DNA of 64,000 bases, from positions 186,001 through 250,000 of the forward strand of contig WUJK01000001.1 in NCBI GenBank assembly GCA_011317545.1. The letters run 5' to 3'. The notes under the pieces were generated by a model. The model did not search any database and was not told the origin of the DNA. It worked only from the letters and a program-made list of their open reading frames with translations. Shown one piece after another: positions 20,658 to 31,807 of this stretch. The first letter of the stretch is position 1, and each line of letters opens with the position of its first letter. The stretch is from Coniella vitis (taxonomy: Eukaryota > Ascomycota > Sordariomycetes > Diaporthales > Schizoparmaceae). The translations under genes were made by a program, and so were the position numbers.

Positions 20658-23378
20658 TCACACATGCTCGCGAACCCGGATATCGCTGAAATCCGCTGGG
20701 TCAAACACCGGCTCCCCTCTTCCAAACGAGTACAGGCCGTACATGACACCCGTAAAGGCGCCGCCAATCGGTGGGGCCAGGGTCAGCTCCTCGGCCAGGT
20801 ACGTTGCCGCAGTGTCGAGTTTCTCTTCTTCTGCTGCTGCGCCTTGACGAAGTCCGAGTGTGTATTTTTCGTTGTCGCAGCGCAGGCTGAGGTGGAGCGG
20901 GGAGCGAGTGAGGAGCCTTTCGACCTGCTGGGGAGCGTCCTGAGGGGCCAAAAATGGATAGGTGGTGATCTGGCAGTTTGGTTGTAGTGGGATATAAGTG
21001 ACGCGCTCCTAATCCATCATATATATATCCATCTTCATTCGCAAGATTCCCACGGCGGAGAAAAGGAAAGAAGGAAAGAGGGAAAAAGAATCAAATATCA
21101 ACCAGAAAACTTACATTCAAAGAACCTTCTTTGCCGCTTCTCCCCCTCCTCCACCTCACCACCACCGTCCTCACTCTTGCGCCATCCGGAAGCACCACGC
21201 GCGCCACACCGATGGTGGCGTACGAAAAGACATTCCACCAGAGCACCAGCCCGGCCTCGCAGCCCGGCCGCGACGGCGCAAAGTCGAGCGTCGCCTCCAG
21301 CGTCTGCGCGTACGACGTCTGCTTCCGCAGGAGCATGGCGGGGGCCTCGGGGCTGGACAGATCGTAGCAGTTGCCGTGCAGGCGCAGGTGGCCCGGCCGC
21401 GCGGTGAGCGAGTAGCTCTGCTTGAGGGGCGTGTCTGGGAAACAAAAAAAACCACCCCCCGCAGAAAGAGAGGCGGTGGTAAGGTGTTAAGATGGATTCA
21501 CAGTATGGGGACCAGGGGGCAAAGGAATCAAAACGTTTGTGGACAGAGGTCAGTGCCTAAGAAAAAAGGATGGGAAAGTGCTCACTCTTTTGGTACCAGC
21601 CGAGTTCCAGGTCGGGTCTGTTCAAATCGGCTGTCCATACTGGCTTCTCTTGAGGCCTTTCCAGAGCCTGCGGTGGTTGTGGATGCCGTCCCTGTGTGAG
21701 AAGAGTGATGTTCTTGCCGTCGTTGAAGACGGGCCAGTCGTCGACCCAGTCAACCTTGACCAGAAATGTCTCTCGGCCTGTGATATCGTCAGTCGTCAGC
21801 ATGAATAGTCTTTGACCGACCCTCCCTCCTTGTCCGAAAAAAAGAAAGAAAGAAAGAAAGAAAAGCCCACAATCCAGCTTCACAGACGCACAAAGAAACA
21901 AGAAATGAAGCAGGTTCAATCATACCCAACTGAGGCTCAAGCCACCTCTTTCTCCCCCCGTCCCCCCCTTCTTCGCCATCTCGCAAACATAGCGGCCGCA
22001 CCCCCAACAGCACAGCCCACCACCTCCCCGTGCCATCCTCAAACACGTCCGCGTGGCCCGTCCTCTGCACCTCCTCGTCCGGCCCGTTGTACCACAGCGG
22101 CTTGCCCTGCTCTTCCCAGGGCCCGTACACGCCCGCTTTGCTCCGAAACACCCACTCCTGGTGCCCCGCTTCGGTCCCGCCCTCGGCCGTAAAGAGGTAA
22201 TACCACCCCCCGCGCTTGACGATGTGCGAGCCCTCGGCGATGCCGTGCGGCGAGGTGCGGATGACAGCCGGCGGGGTGAGAGAGGCGCCTGTTGCGAGGT
22301 CGATTTCAGACACGTGGATGGCAAAGTCCTTTTGCGTCGAGTGGGCGGGGCGGTTGGCGAGGCGGGTTGTTGTGGAGAGGTAGACTTTGGTGCCGTTGTT
22401 GTTGTCGTTGTCGTCATCGTCATCGTCCCAGAACAGCTGTTATTCCGTGAGTAACGAATATGAATGAGAATTGGTGTTGTGGACAGTCAGTCGATGTTGA
22501 TGAGGGGCAATTTATGAAGTGGCGTGGAGTGAGAGGGATAGTGAGGCGTTGACGAGCTGAAACATTATAGGCGATTCGCTGTTTTCAAGCGGGTTGGACA
22601 CGCGATCTGGGTACTATGAAACAGCTATAGAAAAGTGCTCACTCACATCTTGGTCAAAGCCGGGGTTGTCAAAATATACAGGGTCCGACCAGGCGTTATC
22701 GTCCCAGATATTATCCGTAGAGACGTAGAATCCGCGAGGGAAGATGCGCTCCTGTGCGAGTAAGGAATGAATGCCTTTCGTTAGCAAAACAATGTGACAT
22801 GTCGTTGACTATACGGCACAAGCCTTGTAGCCTGTCAATCCATCTTTTTGGTTGATCAGTGTGAAGAGTGCCCGCTGGATATCCCGTATCCATCCTGTTC
22901 TTGATCCGATTTCATCTCATGTCATGTACATTTTTACTCCCCATTCCCTGTCAACCAATGCGGCTCATGGAAAAACATGAGAAGAAAAAGAAAATCAAAA
23001 AAATCAACCCACATCACTAGCAGGTCGATACCGCTGAAACAAGCAATTCGTCAAATACCACCGCTTCTCCTGGACACGATACCGCAACGTGCTCGCCCAG
23101 CTGCCCGCTCCAGGCTCCACCGTGCGCATCTCGATCTGGCTGCGGCGGTTCAGCGCATGGCCGATGAGGCGCCAGTTGAGCAGGTCCGTGGAGGTGTAAA
23201 TGGCGCACCCGGGAAAGTACTCAAAGGTGGACGTGCTTAGGAAATATGTTGGTGCTTCATTTGCCGAAGCAGCGGGCACAACGCAGATTGTCGGGTCTGG
23301 GTTGAAGCCCCGGATGACGGGGTTGCGAAAGGTGGGCGGGTCGTTGTTGCTGGAGAGGCTGTGGCTACTGGCGGCCAT
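20658..23378 (-). CDS. Glycoside hydrolase family 43 (beta-xylosidase / arabinofuranosidase type), intracellular
   Basis: Probable exo-acting enzyme releasing xylose or arabinose from short oligosaccharides. Model, 601 aa: exons 23378-23013, 22751-22647, 22436-21926, 21777-21586, 21434-21115, 20969-20658. Five-bladed propeller domain: catalytic-base motif GFNPDPT (Asp28), YFLSTSTFEYFPG, FYVSTDNIW, the pKa-modulator area GFDQDLFWDD, and the general-acid motif IAEGSHIVKRGGWYYLFTAEGG. The last 200 residues (from LKQSYSLTARPGHLRLHG) are a concanavalin-like beta-sandwich of the beta-xylosidase C-terminal type. No signal peptide precedes the domain, so the enzyme is likely cytosolic. An Asp/Asn run (GTC/GTT triplets on the plus strand) sits in the loop after LFW. 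Start: first ATG in frame, a few residues before the propeller. Confidence 0.87.
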
Positions 23379-23712
23379 TGTGGAACTGTTCTTGAGGTAT
23401 CACGACGTGGTGGCAATGTGCGAAGAGGAAATTAAATTGTTGGGGGTTGGTCAGGACTGGTTGTGTAAGAGACGAAGCAATGTCCATTGCATGCTTTACT
23501 TGTAGATGGACCCTTTGGAGCCCCGTCTCGGGCCAATTTGTCCCCCAATCACGTCTGGTGATTGCATCGACGGTGGGGGTGAGACAAGGGCACGGGAATA
23601 GAGGCCCTCATGGAGCACGTATCTTTCACTTTTTCTTATACAGATTTTGCTGCTTCTCGCAGTTGGACAACTCAGCAGCAGTATTCCAGGCACGGGATGC
23701 CTTTGTGGCAAA
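23379..23712. other. GH43 promoter / GH18 3' region
   Basis: 334 bp between two minus-strand genes; it must hold the GH18 polyadenylation signals and the GH43 promoter. No clear individual element seen. Confidence 0.5.
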
Positions 23713-25179
23713 TCAAAGCGATTGCAATAGACCCTCCGAACTCTGGCCAACTTCCCACAGCGCCACGCCCGCGCCACCGAACGAGTTGGTAAAGTCATCC
23801 TCTGTTACCCCCTTGATTGTGTCAATTACATTTCTCAGACTGTCCTTTGTGGGCAAAAAGACTCTCCAGAACCCAGTGCCTGGCTTGTTCTCGTAGTCAA
23901 AGTAGTATTCTCCTTCGGGCTCCAAGCGGATCGCCTCGGGCTTGTTGTCCCTGATCAGATCGATAATCTCATTCGCCGTGATGGCCTCGCCGCGGTCTCT
24001 CAGGATCGCCATCGAGCCCTCGGGGGCCTTCTTGCGCACCTTGGCCCCGGCCGCACTCGTGATGAGCGGCTTGTCTGGCAACTTGTCGACGGGGGTCGGT
24101 TCAACCAGCCTGCCCTGGGCCGGGTCCACATATACGATGGGATACTTGTAGCCGTAGAGAGGCACTCCCAACAGGAACTTGCAGGACGGCTGCTGGGTCT
24201 CGAGGTTGAGGGTCCACTGCTGCTGGAGGGCCGGGTTGCCTGCCTCGACCGTGGCCTCGACGAAGCGGACGAGATTCTCGCGCACCCAGTCCGCGCTCGT
24301 GTTGGGCCCTGGCTCTCGCACGTTGCCCTTGGCGACCGCTTCTGCAATCTTGCCTTCGCCGGCAATGACATCGGAGCCGATTTCACGGCCTCCTGGCCCC
24401 GTCATATCGTACGACATGACGCTGATATAGTCGGCTATCATGGCCAGGTACGGCAGATTCTGCAAAATCATGTGGTTGGTTTCCCGGATGAGCGCCGCGC
24501 GCTTCTCCGAGAGCTCATCCGACGGCTCGCCGACGGGACGGATGGGTTGCATGACGAGCACCAGGATCTTGCCGTGGCGGTGCAGTGCTTCAGAGAGCTT
24601 GACAAGGGAGCCGGGCAGGGCGTGCGTTGCCCCCGACTCAAACACGATGCCGTCGTAGGCCATGTGGTGCACGACACCCATCACCGCGTCCGCCAGCAGG
24701 CCCCACCTCGTCTCGTTGAAGATGAACTGCCGGTAGTCGTCTTCGCTCCAGCCATCCAGGATGAACCTCGGCGCGACCCTGACTGGCTGCAGCTCCTTGC
24801 CGTCGGAGGCCTGGGCGGGCTGCTGCAGCCGCTTGTACCATTCAGCGTCCTCGTCTGCCGGCGGGGCGCCCTTCACCTCGTAGCCATCGCCAACGGCATG
24901 AATGGTGTACCAAACAGGGCTGATAATGTCAAACTTTTGGCGGTATTCCTCGACCAGCTGCTTGCCGCGCGAGTTCCACGGCGTCACGTAGCCCAGCACG
25001 GGCAGGGCGGGATGCTGGCGGAGAGGCTGGTCATTCTCAGCAGTGATGGGTTTCTGGCTGTCGTGTTCCTGGCTGTTGGCTCCAGCGGCGAAAAGAGAGA
25101 GGACAAGGAGGACAAGGGAGGCGATGTAGAACAAGTTGTGGCTGGGCACGACGCCGCCGCCGCGTGGTGAAACAGCCAT
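23713..25179 (-). CDS. CHID1-like GH18 protein (chitinase-domain, probably non-catalytic)
   Basis: Single exon, 488 aa. An N-terminal hydrophobic segment (about residues 15-34, LFYIASLVLLVLSLFAAGAN) is a signal peptide or anchor, so the protein enters the secretory pathway. The TIM barrel starts at VLGYVTPWNSRG and is collinear with animal chitinase domain-containing protein 1 (CHID1/SI-CLP). The active-site strand reads DGIVFESG (176-183) where active GH18 enzymes have DGxDxDxE, so the proton-donor Glu is replaced by Gly. CHID1 has an equally non-canonical strand here (from knowledge of the family). Other barrel strands (VMSYDMTGPGG, LLGVPLYGYKYP, GAGVALWEVGQ) are intact. It is more likely a carbohydrate-binding or quality-control protein than a chitinase. 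N-glycosylation sequons occur, for example NET at 155-157. Confidence 0.87.
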   Translation of the reverse strand: MAVSPRGGGVVPSHNLFYIASLVLLVLSLFAAGANSQEHDSQKPITAENDQPLRQHPALPVLGYVTPWNSRGKQLVEEYRQKFDIISPVWYTIHAVGDGYEVKGAPPADEDAEWYKRLQQPAQASDGKELQPVRVAPRFILDGWSEDDYRQFIFNETRWGLLADAVMGVVHHMAYDGIVFESGATHALPGSLVKLSEALHRHGKILVLVMQPIRPVGEPSDELSEKRAALIRETNHMILQNLPYLAMIADYISVMSYDMTGPGGREIGSDVIAGEGKIAEAVAKGNVREPGPNTSADWVRENLVRFVEATVEAGNPALQQQWTLNLETQQPSCKFLLGVPLYGYKYPIVYVDPAQGRLVEPTPVDKLPDKPLITSAAGAKVRKKAPEGSMAILRDRGEAITANEIIDLIRDNKPEAIRLEPEGEYYFDYENKPGTGFWRVFLPTKDSLRNVIDTIKGVTEDDFTNSFGGAGVALWEVGQSSEGLLQSL

Positions 25180-25867
25180 GCTCGCTCAACTCGATGGAGG
25201 CTGTAAAAGGGAACTTCCTCTCAAGAAGAGCAAAACCCTGGTGACAAGTTGCTCACAGAAGGGCCAGTGACAATCTGGATCGGGTCCATCTGGCGCAAAC
25301 AGACTTGGGCTTTGCGGGCTCAGGGGTGGCCCACAGTTGGTGACGAGTCGCATGTACGAAGTTATTCCAAGCACTGTGCGCGTTGGCCAGACGGGACAGG
25401 CGGCGTTCGTCCCTAGCCCTAACCCTCACTCTCTTGATCACAGCTGTCAACCCTAACCCCCGTTCCCCTCGATTGACCTCCTTCATCTCGCGGAGCTGTC
25501 ACCAGCTCGAACTGCTTCGCATTCCTCTGCAGCAGCTACCATATTCACCTTCACCAAGCCTGCGCTGTGAGTCTGTTTCGCGTCACATACGTTGATAATC
25601 GGACTAGCGCCCAGTCATTCCGTGATCGGCTTGCGCTTCGACCTCACTCAGGACAACAAGGTTTGTCTCAACAATCACCAGCCGCTCTTATTTATAATGT
25701 ACCGCTGATAAATTCGTGCCAGACATTTCCAAAAATTAATGCTCCAAATGATCGATCTCTACGCCAAATGATTTCGCCTTCGTGCCCTTCGAAAAGACTT
25801 TGGGTCCCCTAGGTCGACAATGCCAGCGTCCCACCACCGAATTCATGTCACTGCACCTCACCTGTCT
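25180..25867. other. Intergenic region with telobox-like elements and 5'-UTR-like sequence
   Basis: It lies upstream of the minus-strand GH18 gene and downstream of the MCT gene. On the plus strand, two CCCTAACCC-type elements are followed by about 130 bases of C/T-rich, leader-like sequence and GTGAGT (25569), yet no recognisable coding sequence follows. AT-rich from 25680 to 25760. Confidence 0.5.
25414..25460 (+). promoter_or_regulatory. Two telobox-like motifs (TAGCCCTAACCCT and AACCCTAACCCC)
   Basis: Exact CCCTAACCC cores at about 25417-25425 and 25451-25459. Such interstitial telomere-like words are typical of promoters of ribosomal-protein and translation genes in fungi, bound by Tbf1/Rap1-type factors. 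No such gene was found next to them, so their role here is unexplained. Confidence 0.45.
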
Positions 25868-27857
25868 TCAACAGCGGGCCTTGAAATCAAAGCCTCCAGC
25901 TCGAAACCATCGGGCAACAAAACACGAGCCAAAGCCCACGAGAGAAGCGCAGCTCGCCCATATTTGCGCGCCGGCATAGCCGCCACCATCGGCAGTCTGC
26001 AATGCGCCTCCAGCGGGTGGACCTATTGCTCCGTGTTAGTCAGGACTCGAACATCACCCTTGTGCTGCGCAAAACTCACCAGTCATTGCTGCGATGGATA
26101 TCATCGCAAAGGCCATCCCCATCCGGGTGCCAACCTTGTCAAGCTGCGGGGTGATGCTAGCCACCGCAACGGGCGTCAGACACTGGAACGAAGCAGACAT
26201 GGCGCCGTAGAAGACGGTCCAGACGTAGTATCCCGACGTGCTCGTGACACTCAGCCAACACCACGCACAAATCGCCCAGACCAACGTCACCGGTATCAGC
26301 ATGTTGAACGGCCCAAAGCGGTCAGACAACATGGGCACCACGATTCGGAAGGGCAGTCCTGCCCCATTCAGCACAATGACGAGAATGGAAGCAGACGAGT
26401 AGCTCAATCCCAAAGTATCGGTGGCGTACGAGGCAATCTGCGGCAACCCTTGGTCAGCATCCCCCCCTGGGTCTTTGCACGTCTTGGAGTGGATTTCCAA
26501 CGCACGTAGTAGAAGGTGTAGTAATTTGCCCACATCAACAGCCACCATCCAATAATGTAGAAATTCCACACAGCTTCTTTGAACGCCGCCCAGTCCACCA
26601 AGGCGCCTGACTTTCTTGGAGGCAGACGAGGGCGCATCAGCGCCACACACACTGCCAGAGAAGCGAGGTTGATGAAGGCCAGGACGCGAGATGTCCAGGC
26701 GAAGCCGAGCTAGAATTGCACAACAAGATGAGCAGTCAGTCAGCTTCCTTCCGCGTCCGCCAGATGATCAAGGGCAGAGCACCTACCGATGGCATGAGCT
26801 GCCTCACGACAACAGGATATACCATGCCGCCAGCTGAATTGCCTGTCGTTACAAGACCCATAGCCAAGCCACGTCTCTTGCTGAAATAAGTCGCTACCAG
26901 GGCCAGAGCCGGAGTGAAAAAGATGCCCCCTCCAATGCCAGTGAGCAAGCCTTGCGTGAGCATAAGCTGCCAGTACTGGGTGCAGATACTCATGAGAAAC
27001 ATGCCGAGCACTTGCAGTATGGCACCGGTCATGAGAGTGGGGACAAAGAAGCCGGCGTCCAACAGGCGTCCTGTGAAGATGCCTCCCACCATGGTCAGCC
27101 AGATCTGCAAGGAGCCGATCCAGGAAATGGAGGATGGCGACCGGTCTGGCATCTGCTGCTCATAATATGTTTGGAAGCTGCCAAACGAGTTCAAGTAACC
27201 CCATGTCACGAAAACAGCGAGCCTGGAACGCACCAAACGGTCAGCTCATCTTGTGTTTGGGCTAAGGGGATCGGTTCCCTTTGGCCGTTCAGAAGTTCAT
27301 ACTGTCGAGACTCTTCCGCGCATGGAGAGGCCGATATGTACAAGTGCTCCAGGGTGCGGTGGCACGCAGTCCAGTCATTGCTGAAAAGATGCGTTCAGTA
27401 GCTCGCGTGAAAAGAATTGTTTGCTCACCATCCCTGCTACGAGATTAGCGTGTGATGAGAACAATCATGGAAACTGACACATCTAGATCACAAGGCCTAG
27501 CTAGCCACGAGAAAAACCACATACACAAGCTACTTGCGTCCAGGCTTGCGTACCGCCATCGGGAGGTGGGCCAGGCTCAGGCCACCCGCGCGTGGACATG
27601 CGCGAGGCAACGGCAGTCAAGACACTGCTTGCAGTCCTCCTCAAGTCTTGCGACCTTGTATGAGAGGTTCGTGTTGCCTGGTGGGTGATTGGGTGGGTCA
27701 ATTGGACGGGCTCTTCTGTGGCGTCGTCACGATCACCCTCGTGGGACGATTTCCAGGAGCCTTCGTGGTCCGAAGAATCAGGATGTTGGGTCTTTTCCAA
27801 GTCACCATTATCAACCAAAGAGCGAGGGTCTGAGCTTTTTGGAGTTTTCTCAGCCAT
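25868..27857 (-). CDS. Monocarboxylate-type MFS transporter (MCT/SLC16-like)
   Basis: Twelve-helix plasma membrane carrier of 496 aa. Exons on the minus strand: 27857-27525, 27433-27429, 27222-26787, 26709-26506, 26437-26080, 26022-25868. A charged N-terminus of about 95 residues leads to the MCT signature region PPPDGGTQAWTQV; then come WGYLNSFGSFQTYYEQ, GGIFFTPALALVATYFSKRRGLAMG (helix 4-5 motif) and LSDRFGPFNMLIP. The second exon is inferred to be only 5 nt (GGATG). No direct junction from exon 1 restores phase, and the microexon has a GCTAAT..GTAGCAG acceptor before it and a GTGAGC donor after it, giving TQVACGWLAVF. The last exon (GPPAGGA..GGGYAGAQ) ends at TGA 25868-25870. Fungal members of this family rarely transport simple monocarboxylates; the substrate cannot be assigned. 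Confidence 0.82.
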
Positions 27858-28829
27858 GATTACGATAACCAGTGCAGAAACGGGAACTCAAAAGAAGAAA
27901 TCACATTCAAACAAGAGGAAGTACAGTGGGAAAGACACGAGCGAGGGAAGAGGGAGAAAAGAAAAAAAAGAGGACGGGTCGTCAACCACACAGCATCTGC
28001 ATTTCACCACACCGCAATCTGACGAGGACCTTTCACAAGAAAAGAACAGCCAAGAATCCAGGGAACCGAGTCAAGACTTTGAGAAGTTCCCCGTCCACGC
28101 AAAACTTCCCCTTCACAGCGTCATTCTATTTATTCCCGGGGCACAACAGCACGCGGCTCCGTTCTCGGCCCTTGTTGAGCATCCCACAAAGCACCGTGTC
28201 CAGCAGAAGTACTGTGGTACTCGAAGGGCGCCGCGCTGGTCGTGTGCACACCGCAAAAAGGGCGCAGGCATAGTAGGCATACCGGCCCGGGACGGACAAC
28301 GCTCCCCCTCAAGCTCCACAAAATCTGCCCCCCAAGCGGCCCAAGCCCTCGCCCCGGGCGATCGGTGCCCGGCTCTTGATGTGTTGGTTGAGTGTGCTTG
28401 GATACACGGTACTCTGTACTCTGTCGCCCCGCAGCAACGGAAGTCCCAAAAGGGAAAGTCTCTTAAGAGTCCCGCTCGCTGAGTGATGGTTTCAGGTACC
28501 ACAGGCTCTTAACGACTCCAAACTTTGTCTTTTACGGGATACAATCTAAGTGTGAGCGGTACCTACAAAGTATGGCAGTGTTAGACAAGACACATGTCAG
28601 TATGAGTCATGCTGAGTACACACTGAGTAGAAGTGCCTCACTCATTATGAACAACCTCCACGGAAGATATCAAGGGGGTGACGAAGATGCTGCAAAATAC
28701 CGAAACCAAGATGTGATATAAAAAAAGGATAAGCACCGAGCCGTGCTTGATGGATTGCGACCCTCGAGACAAACACCAGCACACATGACCACAACATCCC
28801 ACTCCGTTCATACTCAGCAAACCTCAAAC
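27858..28829. other. Divergent intergenic region between MCT (minus) and GST (plus) genes
   Basis: About 970 bp shared upstream region. It is purine-rich next to the MCT start (AAG/GAA runs at 27880-27980). A TATA-like element near 28717 belongs to the GST gene. ORFs across 27685-28482 overlap in all frames without motifs and are not called. Confidence 0.55.
28717..28726 (+). promoter_or_regulatory. TATA-like element upstream of GST gene
   Basis: TATAAAAAAA about 105 bp before the chosen GST start, a plausible core promoter position. Not tested against transcripts. Confidence 0.4.
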
Positions 28830-29784
28830 ATGTCCACCAAGCCCACAATCACCTTTTACGACATTGCATCTGGGCCGCCTGTGCGACCGTTTGCACCCAA
28901 CCCGTGCAAAACAAGGTATGTGGAAAAGCATTCTTTGAGAGGTCCCCAAGTCCTTCACAAGAGGCCCAAGAGACTTGCAACACAATCCGCATACCCAAAC
29001 GAATGATTGATTGATTGACTGACCCAAAAAAAAAATGCCCAGATACGCATTGAACTTTAAACGCCAGCACAATGGCGTCCAATATGAAACCAACTGGGTC
29101 GATTTGTCGAGGGTCACCGAGGTCCGCAAAAGCCTTGGGGCCGATCCCGTCCGCAAGCACCAGGATGGCAGCGACTTTTACACTCTTCCCGTCATTGTCG
29201 ACCGCCGCCGTGACCGCCATGATGCCAGTCGTCCTACGCCTGCCCCTGACGACGTCGTGATGAACAGCAGCATTCTGGTCGGCGACTCCTTTGACATTGC
29301 CGTCTACCTCGACAGCCAGTACCCCAGCCGCCCAGGCGAGCCGGTCCTCTTCCCCCCGTCGACCCTGGGCCTGCACCGCGCCTTCAACGAGCGCGTCGAC
29401 GAGGTCTTTACCAGCCACGTCGTGCTTGCGGGGACCCACGTGCCGCTGAACCCCGAGACGGCAGCGCTGAGCAAGGCCGAGTTCTCGCGCCGGGCCGGCG
29501 GCAGGCCATGGGCGGAGATGGGCGTGGAGGGCGCGGCGCGGGCGGCGGTTCTCCAGAGCTTCGAGGAGGCGCTGGCCAGGCTGGGCAAGCTGTGGTATGT
29601 GAAGAAGGACCAGGGCCCGTTCTTGGAGGGGGCGGTGCCCATGTATGCGGATTTCATTGTGGGTGGCTGGCTGCACATGATGAAGGAGTCGTTGCCCGAG
29701 TGGGAGCAGCTGAGAGAGTGGGATGGAGGCTTCTGGGGCGCGATGCACGATGCGTTGGACAGGTATATGGATAAGGTTGATTGA
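28830..29784 (+). CDS. Glutathione S-transferase (fungal, GstE/etherase-like)
   Basis: Two exons, 28830-28915 and 29043-29784, joined by a 127-nt intron (GTATGT, TTGACTGAC branch site, CAG), encode 275 aa. The N-terminal thioredoxin-like domain starts PTITFYDIASGPP and continues FAPNPCKTRYALNFKR, the pattern of fungal GSTs related to bacterial beta-etherases; most relatives have Trp where this has Cys. The glutathione gamma-glutamyl contact is in VGDSFDIAVYLDSQYP. The C-terminal helical domain contains FLEGAVPMYADFIVGGWL. An in-frame ATG 45 bp upstream (28785) exists, but family members start at M-S-x-K-P, so 28830 is preferred. Likely role: detoxification or stress conjugation in the cytosol. 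It converges on the Dal5-type gene 303 bp away. Confidence 0.87.
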
Positions 29785-30087
29785 ACATGTTGCAACAAGA
29801 GAGTGTGTTGAGAAGAATCCGGGGGTGGAGGTAGGATCCTTCACACAAAAAGTTGGTGCTGCATGAATTCGAACACTCATATACGAGCGACGAAAAAGCC
29901 AATACACAGAGTGGTATCCATACCATACCATTTTGGGCCTACAAGATTTGGCTATATACAAAATGTCCCAAACCTCGTCCTCGTTTCATCGTTCAGCATC
30001 AAGTCATGTCTCGTCAAAATCCACAGACACACCTCTCACCACCAGCAAACAACATCACTCCGCCATCCTTCGCAGCCCAGCGCCATC
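29785..30087. other. Convergent 3' region between GST and Dal5-type genes
   Basis: About 300 bases containing both 3' UTRs; no separate gene or element seen. Confidence 0.5.
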
Positions 30088-31807
30088 CTACAAATGGTAG
30101 ACAAACTCGGGATTCTCCGAATCCGTCAAGTCGTAAAACTCTTGCCCCTCGATCTTGACATAGCCAGGCTGCGCCCTCGCCTCGGCCTTCTTGCTGTTCT
30201 GGCGACGACACCACCAGTAGATCAGCAGCAAGTCCAGCAGCGACACGGCATCACACACCAGAATCACAATCTTGGCGGGCTGGTACCCCGGCGCGTCCCG
30301 TTCCTGGAACACCTGCGGGCCGATGATGTTGCCGACGCAGTAGCCAATGAGGAACAGCGCCGCCACGGTCGTCTTCTTGGTGTAGCCCGCAATGTTGGTG
30401 GCGATCAGGGAGAGCAGCGCGGCAAAGGACGAGGCCGCGGCCTGCGTCAGGTAGTAGCCGATGAGGCGGCCGACGTTGTACTGTTCGCTGAGGCACGTGA
30501 TGAGCAGCATGCCGATGAAGGCAGCGGCCATGCCGAGCGACGAAATGAGGATGCGGTGGCCGAATTTGTCGCCAAAGACGCCTGCTGCCACGAGAGCAAT
30601 GACCTGTTTTTTCGGATATCGAGAGTTAGCAACGCCATATTCGACAAGATGAAAACCACCCTCCAAAAAGAGAGGTAAAAAAAAAGAAGGAAGGAAGGAA
30701 GAGAGAGAATCGAAAATGGGCAAGAAAACATACCTCAACTGCACCACCAGGCGTGCCCAGCAGCAAGGACTCCTGGCTGGAATACCCAAACGAAGTAATC
30801 ATCTGGCTAAAGAAGTTTGTGATGCCACCGTTCGGAATGTCGGCGACAAACGCATAAAAGACAAACATCCACACCATCGGGTCCGTCAGCGCCTCCTTGA
30901 ACTGGTACATTTTGAAGTGCCTGTTGCCCACGCCCTGCTGGTTGACGCGAATCCGCTCAATCGCCAGCACCTTTTCCTTGTCGTCCAGGAAGCGCGCATT
31001 CAGCTGGTTGTCGGGCATAAAGTACAGAAACAGCACGCCGACAAAGGCCGTGAACAGGCCGATGACGAGGAACAGCAGCTGCCACGACTTGACGGCGACG
31101 GGGTGGTCGGCGGTGCCCCGGGCAATGCCGTAGGCGACGAAGCCGCCGACAATCTGGCCGACGCCGTTGAAGGAGAACCAGATGCAGGTGCGCGAGCCCT
31201 GCTCCTTGATGGTGTACCACTGCGACGTGAAGAGGGCGAAGCCGGGCGTCACGGCTGCTTCAAAGAGGCCCAGGAAGAAGCGCACGACCATGGCGCCCGC
31301 AAAGTTGCTCGTCGCCGCCATGCAGGCGAGGACCAGCCCCCACATGATGACATTGAAGGCGGACCATTTGCCGAGCGGGAGGCGCTGCAGGAGGCGGTTG
31401 GTCGGGTACTCCCAGATGAGGTAGCCAAAGTAGAACATGCTGCCCAGCCAGCTGTACTCCTGGCCCGCGAGCCCCAGGTCCGTCTTGAGGCCCATGATGG
31501 AGGCATACGAGATGCACGTCTTATCGAGGAAGTTGAGCCCGTACACGAGGCACAGCAGCGGCATGAGGTGCCAGTCAATCTTGCGCAGCAGCTTGCGCTC
31601 TGCCTCGGGCGTGAGCTCAATGACCTCGCCATTCTCGGCCTCGAGGACCTTGAGCGCCTCGTCGGCGTCGTTGCGGTCGGCATGCTTGAGCATGGTCTTG
31701 ACCGCCTTGTCCGGGAGGGCTTCCGAGTCCGCGACGCCTGTGGTGCTGGTGCGCTCGAGGGTGGCCGGCGCTGCGGCGGCTGCTGATGTCTTTTCCATGT
31801 CTGCCAT
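30088..31807 (-). CDS. Dal5-type anion:cation symporter (allantoate permease family MFS)
   Basis: Twelve-helix importer of organic anions such as allantoate, vitamins (nicotinate, pantothenate) or related compounds. 529 aa: exons 31807-30734 and 30603-30088 (130-nt intron, GTATGT..ACAG). The start is the MADMEKTS ATG; the frame is open a little upstream only through a non-ATG codon. Family features: a charged N-terminus with EAERKLLRKIDWHLMPLLCLVYGLNFLDKTCISYA leading into helix 1, GYLIWEYPTNRLLQRLPLGKW, FEAAVTPGF, QWYTIKEQGSR, and the late GDKFGHR loop. The intron falls within the helix 7-8 region. The C-terminus ends in FYDLTDSENPEFVYHL, the F-x-DLTD-x-x-NPEFxY box common to this family. 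Substrate inferred only at family level. Confidence 0.88.

Noticed and set aside
24472..25170. Plus-strand ORF of 232 codons over the GH18 gene
   Set aside because: Antisense shadow; no family features and no start context.
28849..29961. Minus-strand ORF of 370 codons over the GST gene
   Set aside because: Antisense to conserved GST coding sequence; open because of the gene's GC-rich third positions.
30716..31786. Long plus-strand ORF (356 codons) over the Dal5-type gene
   Set aside because: It is the antisense shadow of a clearly conserved membrane protein and has no motif of its own.
9993..31807. Secondary-metabolite gene cluster suggested by several transporters, an SDR and a GST
   Set aside because: There is no polyketide synthase, NRPS, terpene synthase, DMATS or pathway regulator in the window.
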